A DNA stretch of 64,000 nt. Source: Bacteroides intestinalis (GTDB lineage Bacteria; Bacteroidota; Bacteroidia; Bacteroidales; Bacteroidaceae). The position numbers and the translations under genes are program-made. How positions within the stretch are numbered: the first letter of the stretch is position 1; each line of letters begins with the position of its first letter. The stretch spans positions 62,001-126,000 of the forward strand of contig NZ_CABJDN010000012.1 in assembly GCF_902364365.1 (NCBI RefSeq). Reading direction: 5' to 3'. Under the pieces are notes generated by a model that was given only the letters and a program-made list of their open reading frames with translations, did not search any database and was not told the DNA's origin. Below, one piece after another: positions 16,260-23,374 of the stretch.

Positions 16260-19200
16260 TTAAAAATTAATATTCAAACCAATGTTATATGCTTTCATCA
16301 ACGGATAGGCCAAGCTGGCACCCCAGTCGCGTTCTTCACGTTCGGGGTCTGCATCTTTCAGCAAGGAATTACAGAATGTCAAAAGGTTGAAACCATTTAC
16401 AAAAACACGAAGGTTGCTAATGCCCACCTTACGGGTAAGGTTCTTGGAAAGCGTGTAACCCAATTCCAAGCTCTTCAGACGCAAGTAAGTAGCATTCGGA
16501 TTCCAGAAAGGAATGGCACCCACACCCCAGCTGTTACCATTGTCTTGCGTACCAGTAAAGTCACGACGCAAAGCGGGGAACTTACCCGATACCCACTGAG
16601 TGGAAGGGCTATAAGGGTCGTCGGTAACATTGGCTGTATGCCAACGGTCCATGTACTTCTTCATCAATGTGGGATTGGTTTTAGAACCATAACCGAATAC
16701 GTCGTCGTTGGCATAGCCGATGACATAGCCGGCAGCACCTTGGAACAGCACATTCAAGTCGAAGTTTTTGTAAGTAAATCCTAAATTCAAGCCAAACTGA
16801 TAAGGAGGATTGGCTCCGGCACGGCGCGATTCGGGCAACTGGTCTTCGTATGAAATCACCCCGTCACCATTACGGTCGACAATACGGAATGCACCGGGAA
16901 GCATCATGGAGTTACCATTGCTACCGCCATAAAGAGGAGCTGTTTCAAATTCGGAGATGGATTGGAACTGTCCGTCAGTCTTCTGAATCCACATACCGCC
17001 ACCACTATGATTCCACATGCCACCGATAGTACGGTTTTCGTACCCATTCAGAAAACGGTCCATCGAACTCTGGTAAGGAGAGTGTTCCACTTTCAGGTAT
17101 TTGTAGCGGGTAAACGAATAGTTGGCACTGATGTTATAACCCCAGTCCTTACCAATCTTGCCACGTGTACCGATTTCAATTTCCAAACCTCTGTTCTCTT
17201 CCGAATTGATGTTTTCATTAGGAAAGCTTGCACCGAAGGTATTGGGAATATCTTGAAGACGACTTGCCAACAAACCATCGTTGACACGGCGATAAATCTC
17301 AACCGTACCAAACAGTTTGCCGTCCCACAAGTCGAAATCCACACCAAGGTTGGTCGTCTTTGTCACCACCCATGACAGGTTGTCAAGAACAACTCCCGGA
17401 GCCACCATACCCATCGTCAGTTTGTTGCCATCGAGCACATATCCTAGATTGCCTTGTGTGTATCCGGCTACATATTGGAAAGCGTTACCAGCATCATATC
17501 CGCTCTTGCCGTAAGAAGCACGAAGTTTCAAATTGGACACAAACGGCAACTTCCCCTTCATAAACTTTTCTTCCGAAATACGCCATCCGGCACTTACAGA
17601 GGGGAAGAAAGCCCAACGGTGTCCAGGTGCATAGCGATAAGAGCCGTCATAACGTCCGACAACTTCCAACAGATACTTGCCCGCAAAGTCATAATTGGCA
17701 CGCACCAAATATGCCGCCAGACGGGTTTCATTACGATAACCACTGTTGGTTGCCGTGCTGGCATCGGCCTGATTCAATATGTCATTGCTGAAATAACCAT
17801 CGTACAAACGACGTCCGTACAATTCATCATAGCGGCTACCTGACGCTTCGACAACTCCCGTGACATTTACATTATGCTTGCCAAAACTGTTCATGTAGTT
17901 CACCTGCGCACGTCCATAAAGTTTCTGGAAAATGCCCATGGTATTCTGATAACGGTTTTCACCGTAAGTTTTAGTGGGTTGATTGGTAAAGTAATCGTAC
18001 AACTGATAAGACTTCTGCAACTCGGAGTTGTTGCGGTTGTTGCCATTGAAAGAACCCAGAACTCCGATACTCAAGCCATCTACGAAAGGTACTTTCCACG
18101 TCAAATCAACATCTGCCGAATAGTTCACACCCCGATTACGGCGGTAACCGTCTTTGTCGGGATTGACCAAAGCTGCCGCATTCTTACTTTCAGGAGCAAT
18201 ATCCGAATAGTGGTCAGTAGAGCCAATGGCATAAGGACCTACTCCACGGTCATTCACCAACAAGGTCTTGAATGTCCACATAAAGTCTTCTCTAGGGCGT
18301 TGTGTCTGATCCCAACGTCCGGCAACTTTTACATTCATAGTCAGTCCTTTGGTCAGTTCGGCTGTCAAATTGGAACGGAAGGTGAAACGTTCGTAATACT
18401 GAACGCCACTCTTCAGCAAACCATTGTCCCGATTGTAGCCGGCACTAACGAAATACTTCACTTTGTCACTGCCACCGCGTACAGAAAGGGTGTGATTGGT
18501 AGCAAAAGCCAACTTATTCATATACAGGTCAATCCAATCCCAGTCGCGATAACCGTCCACTCCATTCTTATATTTATCCAAAATGTCTTGTGAATAGACC
18601 TCGGCTTTCTTTCCGTTGCGGCTCATTTCGTTCTCCATCAGGCGGAACGTGTAGGCATCTACCGTCTCTTCCATACCCGTGGCATGCTTCATTCCGAACA
18701 ATCCGGAATAAGAGACACGTGTCTTTTCAGAAGCTCCCTGCTTCGTAGTGACGATGATTACACCGTTGGCCGAGTTCATACCGTAGATGGCCGCCGAAGC
18801 ATCTTTCAGGATGGAGATGTTCTCAATGTCTTCTGAATTGAGCTGGGCAAATTCTTCGTATTCGCGTGTCACGCCATCGATAACAATCAACGGATTGCCA
18901 CCGCCACGAATGCTGATCATGTTGTCGAACGTACCCGGTTCACCGGTTTTCTGACGAATCATAAGTCCCGGCATCTTACCTTGAATGTTATTGATAAGGT
19001 TTTCGCTTTTGGTAGTCTGAATTTTTTCCGAGGAAATGGCAGTCACTGCACCCGTCAATGATTGTTTCTTCTGTACGCCATAACCAACTACCACTACTTC
19101 CTCCAGTACTTCTGCATCTTCTGCCAATACGATTTTGAAAGAAGTTTTGCCTCCGACACGGATTTCCTGAGTCTTATAGCCCACATAACTTACAACAAGG

Positions 19201-19757
19201 GTAGCATCCCGCTCCACATTATTCAACGTAAAATTTCCATCTACGTCGGTAATGACTCCGTTGCTGGTACCTTTCACTAGGATACTGGCACCGATAACCG
19301 GCTCACCGGTTGCATCGACCACAGCACCTTTCACCGTCGCAGCCTGCAAAGTCGTCTGTACTTCATCAGCTCCTATAGCTTTATCATAAAGGATTATATT
19401 ACGGTCCAACACCTTATAGCCTATATTAGTCCCTTTGAATACATCGTTCAGAACCTTAAATATCGTTTTGTTATTTGCCCGGACCGATACACGACGTCTC
19501 ACATCAATCTGCTTGTTGTTGTAGAAGAAAACGAATTCAGTACCCTGTTCCAATTCCGTCAGTACTTCATCAACGGTCTTGTCCTCAAGAGTAATGTTTA
19601 CCATTGTTTTTTGAGCATAACCATCATTGGCCAAAGCCATACCAACCAAGCAAAACAACATAAATAATGTGCATCTCATAGCAAGAGGAATTTTTTTCAT
19701 GCATCTCATCAGGACACTTTTTGCCCTAAATGATTGGATACAATAGTGTTTTTTCAT
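16260..19757 (-). CDS. SusC/RagA-type TonB-dependent transporter with STN signalling domain
   Basis: A 1165-residue protein. A long signal region (residues 1-48, cleavage near GYAQK) is followed by a Secretin/TonB short N-terminal (STN) domain at about 53-125 (MVNITLEDKTVDEVLTELEQ), a carboxypeptidase-regulatory beta-sandwich at about 143-225, a TonB-box-like EEVVVVGYGVQKK, the plug (IQGKMPGLMIRQKTGEPG, then ISIRGGGNPLIVIDGV) and a 22-strand-type barrel ending in YNIGLNINF with terminal Phe. It imports oligosaccharide across the outer membrane with SusD. An STN domain is the part that contacts a FecR anti-sigma factor, and a fecR gene lies immediately upstream, so ligand sensing by trans-envelope signalling is expected. 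The start overlaps a plus-strand promoter box for a putative antisense RNA. Confidence 0.95.
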   Translation of the reverse strand: MKKHYCIQSFRAKSVLMRCMKKIPLAMRCTLFMLFCLVGMALANDGYAQKTMVNITLEDKTVDEVLTELEQGTEFVFFYNNKQIDVRRRVSVRANNKTIFKVLNDVFKGTNIGYKVLDRNIILYDKAIGADEVQTTLQAATVKGAVVDATGEPVIGASILVKGTSNGVITDVDGNFTLNNVERDATLVVSYVGYKTQEIRVGGKTSFKIVLAEDAEVLEEVVVVGYGVQKKQSLTGAVTAISSEKIQTTKSENLINNIQGKMPGLMIRQKTGEPGTFDNMISIRGGGNPLIVIDGVTREYEEFAQLNSEDIENISILKDASAAIYGMNSANGVIIVTTKQGASEKTRVSYSGLFGMKHATGMEETVDAYTFRLMENEMSRNGKKAEVYSQDILDKYKNGVDGYRDWDWIDLYMNKLAFATNHTLSVRGGSDKVKYFVSAGYNRDNGLLKSGVQYYERFTFRSNLTAELTKGLTMNVKVAGRWDQTQRPREDFMWTFKTLLVNDRGVGPYAIGSTDHYSDIAPESKNAAALVNPDKDGYRRNRGVNYSADVDLTWKVPFVDGLSIGVLGSFNGNNRNNSELQKSYQLYDYFTNQPTKTYGENRYQNTMGIFQKLYGRAQVNYMNSFGKHNVNVTGVVEASGSRYDELYGRRLYDGYFSNDILNQADASTATNSGYRNETRLAAYLVRANYDFAGKYLLEVVGRYDGSYRYAPGHRWAFFPSVSAGWRISEEKFMKGKLPFVSNLKLRASYGKSGYDAGNAFQYVAGYTQGNLGYVLDGNKLTMGMVAPGVVLDNLSWVVTKTTNLGVDFDLWDGKLFGTVEIYRRVNDGLLASRLQDIPNTFGASFPNENINSEENRGLEIEIGTRGKIGKDWGYNISANYSFTRYKYLKVEHSPYQSSMDRFLNGYENRTIGGMWNHSGGGMWIQKTDGQFQSISEFETAPLYGGSNGNSMMLPGAFRIVDRNGDGVISYEDQLPESRRAGANPPYQFGLNLGFTYKNFDLNVLFQGAAGYVIGYANDDVFGYGSKTNPTLMKKYMDRWHTANVTDDPYSPSTQWVSGKFPALRRDFTGTQDNGNSWGVGAIPFWNPNATYLRLKSLELGYTLSKNLTRKVGISNLRVFVNGFNLLTFCNSLLKDADPEREERDWGASLAYPLMKAYNIGLNINF

Positions 19758-19764
19758 AATTTTG
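19757..19764 (+). promoter_or_regulatory. -7 promoter box of the candidate antisense RNA
   Basis: TAATTTTG on the plus strand matches TAnnTTTG exactly and overlaps the susC start codon. Transcription would begin near 19770 and run through the susC leader in antisense. Confidence 0.5.
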
Positions 19765-19769
19765 TATTG

Positions 19770-19876
19770 ATTTCTAGTGAAAAAATAAAGTTACTTTATC
19801 TGTCGCCAAACAGATATTTAAAAGTTACTGTGTTTCATGCAGGAAAATGCGCCAACATTTTCCTGCATGTTTTTTT
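19770..19876 (+). ncRNA. Candidate DonS-like antisense small RNA opposite the susC leader
   Basis: The gap between fecR and susC contains, on the plus strand, a -7 box (19757-19764) and a textbook intrinsic terminator (19836-19876), which would give an RNA of about 105 bases. It would also form a small hairpin ATCTGT (19798-19803)/ACAGAT (19810-19815). Both hairpins have the same six-base loop CGCCAA. In B. fragilis the DonS family consists of cis-antisense RNAs encoded in this position in PULs that carry ECF sigma/anti-sigma pairs; they repress the susC operon. Position, strand, size and context agree with that family here. The transcription start is inferred only from the promoter box. Confidence 0.65.
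19836..19876 (+). terminator. Strong intrinsic terminator reading on the plus strand
   Basis: CATGCAGGAAAATG (19836-19849) and CATTTTCCTGCATG (19856-19869) are perfect inverted repeats with loop CGCCAA, followed by seven T residues. On the minus strand the hairpin is not followed by T residues, so it is oriented against fecR/susC transcription. Confidence 0.8.
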
Positions 19877-19914
19877 AAACGGACTTGTGCTTCATCATAC
19901 TACTTTTTAAAGGG

Positions 19915-20928
19915 TTAATAAACTTCTATTACTTGTCTCTCGGCATTCACATCGCCATCCTCAACAAATCTGAAATGAATGTTCGAGGATATTCGGAAAT
20001 GCTCCAATATACGTTCCAGACGTTGCTTAGTAAATGTAGCCGTAAAAGAACTCTGCTTCAATGAAGCCTTTTTCAGAATAAACTCCACATTGTATCTTTT
20101 ACTCAGACTCTTCAATATTTCTTCAAATGGAGTGTTTCTGAAAATCAAGTATCCATCTTTCCAGCTTGTTTCCACGTCTACATTGGCTTTTTCCACAACG
20201 ACCTTTTCCTGTACTATATCATAGACTACCTTTTGCCCCGGCTGCATCATCACGTCATTCCTCCCGCCATTATTTACATAGGAGAAACTGACTTTACCCG
20301 AAACCAAGGTGGTCTGCACCTTCTTGCTCTCTTTATAGGCCTCTATATTGAACTTCGTTCCATGTACCACTATCTTGGATTTGTTCAACGTACCGACGAT
20401 GAACTTCTTTTCATCTTTTGCCACGGAAAAGAAGGCTTCACCCACTAACTTCACTTCCCTTTTATCATCGGCAAATTGGGAAGGATACCGCAACAATGAC
20501 GATGAGTTCAAAACGACTTCCGTTCCATCCGGCAATTCAACAGAGGTAGTCATTCCCGGATTTGTCCTGACCTCCATCATCTGTATCTCTTGCCCATCTC
20601 TACTCCAATAAAGGATAGACCACGATATCACCAAAGGAATGAATAAAATGGCGGCCGCCCGTTGCATCCCTCTAAATAATACCTGATACCTATTGACTTT
20701 TTTCCGCTCCATCTTCCGATGTACATCCTCCAGAGCTTTCTTTACATCCAGCCTGGATGAAATCTGCGCCATGTCCACTGCCAGACCGATTGTCTGAACC
20801 TGCCGGGCTATCCTGCTGTTCTCTTCGGATGCCTCCAACCATTCCTCTACCAGAATAGTTTCGTCCTCCGTCGTATCTCCTTCATAATACCTAAGAAGCA
20901 AATTTTCCATTCCCTCTCTTTTTACCAT
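19915..20928 (-). CDS. FecR-family anti-sigma factor
   Basis: A 337-residue inner-membrane anti-sigma factor. The N-terminal cytoplasmic segment (about 1-80, LLLRYYEGDTTEDETILVEEWL) would bind the sigma factor. One membrane helix lies near 90-107 (AAAILFIPLVISWSILYW). The periplasmic FecR domain covers about 115-220 (VRTNPGMTTSVELPDGTEVVLNSSS is its hallmark). A DUF4974 domain ends the protein (about 262-330, FRNTPFEEILKSLSKRYNVEF) and is related to the STN fold. It receives the signal from the SusC STN domain and releases the ECF sigma factor. It lies upstream of susC on the same strand and is divergent from the sigma gene 134 bases away. Confidence 0.95.
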   Translation of the reverse strand: MVKREGMENLLLRYYEGDTTEDETILVEEWLEASEENSRIARQVQTIGLAVDMAQISSRLDVKKALEDVHRKMERKKVNRYQVLFRGMQRAAAILFIPLVISWSILYWSRDGQEIQMMEVRTNPGMTTSVELPDGTEVVLNSSSLLRYPSQFADDKREVKLVGEAFFSVAKDEKKFIVGTLNKSKIVVHGTKFNIEAYKESKKVQTTLVSGKVSFSYVNNGGRNDVMMQPGQKVVYDIVQEKVVVEKANVDVETSWKDGYLIFRNTPFEEILKSLSKRYNVEFILKKASLKQSSFTATFTKQRLERILEHFRISSNIHFRFVEDGDVNAERQVIEVY

Positions 20929-21031
20929 ATTCTTTATTGCTAGCTTTAACTATAAGACTAACGAGCAAGAAGAACTCCTAAATAAAAAGCTAAAAATATT
21001 TATATACTTAGAGTATAATAAGAAAAAAAAC

Positions 21032-21039
21032 TATTTTTG
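21032..21039 (+). promoter_or_regulatory. -7 promoter box of the ECF sigma gene
   Basis: TATTTTTG matches TAnnTTTG, 23 bases before the ATG at 21063. Confidence 0.6.
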
Positions 21040-21062
21040 CCCAACAATAATGAACCACCACC

Positions 21063-21641
21063 ATGAAAAATACACCATCAGAAGATACATCTTTATTATT
21101 TGCCATGCAGAGAGGAGACAGAAATGCTTTTGATATGTTATTTCAGAAATATTACTCTGTACTCTGCACTTATTGCTATCGTTTCGTCCGGTTGGAAGAT
21201 GCAGAAGAGATTGTCCAAGATGTCATGCTATGGCTCTGGGAAAACCGTGAAAGACCCGTTATTGAATATTCGCTCAAGCAATATCTGTTCAAAGCCGTCT
21301 ATAATCGTTCCATGACCCGGATTACCCAGAATGAAGTGAAACAACGCGCAGACGCAGCTTACTATGAACGAATGGTCACCATGCTGCAAGAGGTAGATAT
21401 CTATCAAATCAACGAATTAAGTAAACATATACAAAGGGCTATCAACGAACTGCCACCTACTTATAGAGAAGCTTTCATCATGCATCGTTTCCAGAATCTG
21501 AGTTATAAGGAAGCTGCCGAGCTGCTCAATGTTTCTCCTAAAACCGTAGACTACCGCATCCAGCAGGCTTTAAAGATATTAAGAGTTAAGCTGAAAGATT
21601 ACTTGCCACTGATGTTGATACACCTGCTTACTTCGCATTAG
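21063..21641 (+). CDS. ECF RNA polymerase sigma factor (Bacteroidetes type)
   Basis: A 192-residue extracytoplasmic-function sigma-70 factor. Region 2 covers about 22-85 (FDMLFQKYYSVLCTYCYRFVRLEDAEEIVQDVMLWLW). Region 4 covers about 125-178 (INELPPTYREAFIMHRF, then the helix-turn-helix LSYKEAAELLNVSPKTVDYRIQQAL). No extra domain is present. It should drive the susC operon once FecR releases it. It is divergent from fecR rather than cotranscribed, and the plus-strand genes from 21949 follow it after a strong hairpin. Confidence 0.95.
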   Translation: MKNTPSEDTSLLFAMQRGDRNAFDMLFQKYYSVLCTYCYRFVRLEDAEEIVQDVMLWLWENRERPVIEYSLKQYLFKAVYNRSMTRITQNEVKQRADAAYYERMVTMLQEVDIYQINELSKHIQRAINELPPTYREAFIMHRFQNLSYKEAAELLNVSPKTVDYRIQQALKILRVKLKDYLPLMLIHLLTSH

Positions 21642-21683
21642 TGTCGTACCCAAGCGGAATACCCCCATACCTTGCAGACTACA

Positions 21684-21849
21684 TATAGGGACTCATCCCT
21701 AAAGAGTATAGGACTGAATGATCAAAACACCCGGATGTATTGCCCTAAAACATCCGGGTGTTTTAATGGAAAAGATACGGATGTTGTAACCTTTCAGTAT
21801 ACGAGTCAAACTGGTTCAGTCCTGACAAGAAATACAATGAGTCCCTATA
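21684..21849. repeat. Three nested inverted repeats after the sigma gene
   Basis: The outer arms TATAGGGACTCAT (21684-21696) and ATGAGTCCCTATA (21837-21849) are perfect. Middle arms AGGACTGAA (21710-21718) and TTCAGTCCT (21815-21823) are perfect. The inner hairpin is at 21724-21764. The whole 166-base stretch could fold as one long imperfect stem or extrude as a cruciform. The 307-base gap 21642-21948 holds no other recognisable feature. It may be a small non-autonomous mobile element or a structured RNA. Confidence 0.65.
21724..21764. terminator. Bidirectional-looking terminator downstream of the sigma gene
   Basis: AAAACACCCGGATGT (21724-21738) and ACATCCGGGTGTTTT (21750-21764) form a perfect 15-bp stem with an 11-base loop and A/T outer ends on both strands. 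Confidence 0.75.
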
Positions 21850-21948
21850 CATTCCATGTTCATTAATTATTCTAAAAAAGGTTAGGGAAAAACCCGGCTC
21901 GCCGGTCATATAAGAAAAAAGCAACAAAATTATTATCATAACCTCAAA

Positions 21949-22443
21949 ATGCACAGAATGAAAAAATTGATTACCCTATTGCCAGTACTTGTGTATGCCC
22001 TCCATGCACAAGCACAATTTTCAGTGACAGCCCATCAGGAAGGATGGGACAATATTCCTCCGCAAGCACAAAAGCCGGGCTTTTTCTTCCAGCAATCCGT
22101 ATTTGCCAATATGGACGGAGATGAAGCCCTCGAAGAAGTAATGCTTTTCGGACGGGACAACGGACACTATCCCACTTTCGACCTATTCAAAGCATACTAT
22201 GTAATCGTCGATAACTATACTAAGGAAATCCAATATATCTCCGACGAGATTTATGTCACCGACAAGTACAATCTCCTTGTAGAAGACCGCAACAATGACG
22301 GTATCTCCGAACTCTACATATTCTACTTCAAAGACGGAAAGTTCAGTGTAGACGAACAAGGCTACAATCTGCGCGCAACACGCTGCTATGACCGTATAGA
22401 ATGGAACCCAACTGGCAAAAATTTTAAATCTTCCGAAAAATGA
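21949..22443 (+). CDS. Small secreted protein with aspartate-rich calcium-binding-like motifs
   Basis: A 164-residue protein with a signal peptide (MKKLITLLPVLVYALHAQAQ, best start at 21958; the upstream ATG at 21949 adds three residues). Two short motifs resemble the DxDGDxxxE loops of FG-GAP/VCBS-type repeats: NMDGDEALEEVMLF near residue 58 and DRNNDGISELYIFYF near 110. No enzyme motif is visible. The stop overlaps the start of the ThuA-like gene by 4 bases (ATGA), so the two are translationally coupled and presumably served one process in PUL 1. Confidence 0.75.
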   Translation: MHRMKKLITLLPVLVYALHAQAQFSVTAHQEGWDNIPPQAQKPGFFFQQSVFANMDGDEALEEVMLFGRDNGHYPTFDLFKAYYVIVDNYTKEIQYISDEIYVTDKYNLLVEDRNNDGISELYIFYFKDGKFSVDEQGYNLRATRCYDRIEWNPTGKNFKSSEK

Positions 22444-23369
22444 GAACAAGACTGACACTTATCCTGGTGCTCCTTATTTATATAGGGATTGCCACGCACA
22501 CGCACGCACAGCAAAAGAAAGTAATCAAAACCATGATGATAGCCGGTCAAGACGGCAGCCATTACTGGCAAGGCGCCTGCGAAGCCATGAAGCAGATATT
22601 GGAAAACAGCGGAATGTTCAAAGTGGACTTTGCCTTTACACCTGACTTTGGTGGAGACATCGCTACCTTCAAACCCGATTTCCACCAATATGATTTAATC
22701 GTCATCAACTACGGCGGAGCTACATGGACAGAGTCCGTACGCAAGAAATTCGAGAAATACGTTGCCGATGGAGGTGGTGTCGTAGTGATACATTCTTCCG
22801 TCGTCCCAATGGCCGACTGGAAAGAATACAACGAGATAATAGGCATGGGAGCTTGGGACGGACGAAACGAAAAAGACGGTCCTTATCTGCACTGGAAAGA
22901 CGGGTAGTACGTCTACGACTACTCTCCGGGGTATGCCGGCTACCACGGATTGCAGCACGAAACCGTCATAGAACACCGCGCTCCCCACCATCCTATCCTG
23001 CAGGGATTGCCACCTCAATGGAAACACTTCAAGGACGAGATATATACCCGCCTTCGCGGTCCGGTAAGGAACATGGAAATATTGGCCACCGCCTACGAAC
23101 GCGGACGTCATGAACCACTGATGTGGACAGTAAGCTATGAAAAGGGTCGCATATTCGTCGACCTCCTGGGACACTGCGGCAACGACCCGAACATGATTTA
23201 CTCCATGCGCTGCACCGGTTTCCAGGTGACTTTACTCCGGGGATGCGAATGGGCTGCCACTGGCGCCGTCACCCAAGAAGTTCCGGCAGATTTCCCGCTG
23301 AAAGATACTTATACATTACGTCCGGAGTTCAAGGCTCCTTTTCATGCTTACCCTGAAACCAAACACTGA
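22440..23369 (+). pseudogene. ThuA-like (trehalose-utilisation/type 1 GATase-like) gene with an in-frame amber stop
   Basis: Codons 1-155 encode a signal peptide and the N-terminal half of a ThuA domain (IKTMMIAGQDGSHYW, VINYGGATWTESVRKKFEKYV, VVVIHSSVVPMADWKEYNE). A single TAG at 22905-22907 stops it. Translation in the same frame resumes without any shift and completes the domain (YHGLQHETVIEHRAPHHPI, EPLMWTVSYEKGRIFVDLLGHCG) to a normal stop at 23369, a total of 309 codons. One base change would restore the gene. ThuA-like proteins share a glutamine-amidotransferase-like fold and commonly sit in sugar-utilisation loci; their reaction is mostly undefined. It is coupled to the gene upstream and lies 5 bases before the GH9 gene. 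Confidence 0.85.
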
Positions 23370-23374
23370 ATACC

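Noticed and set aside
22905..22907. TAG reassigned to a sense codon
   Set aside because: Other genes in the window use TAG as a normal stop (for example 32066-32068 and 42930-42932), so genome-wide recoding is excluded; a point mutation or error is the simpler reading.
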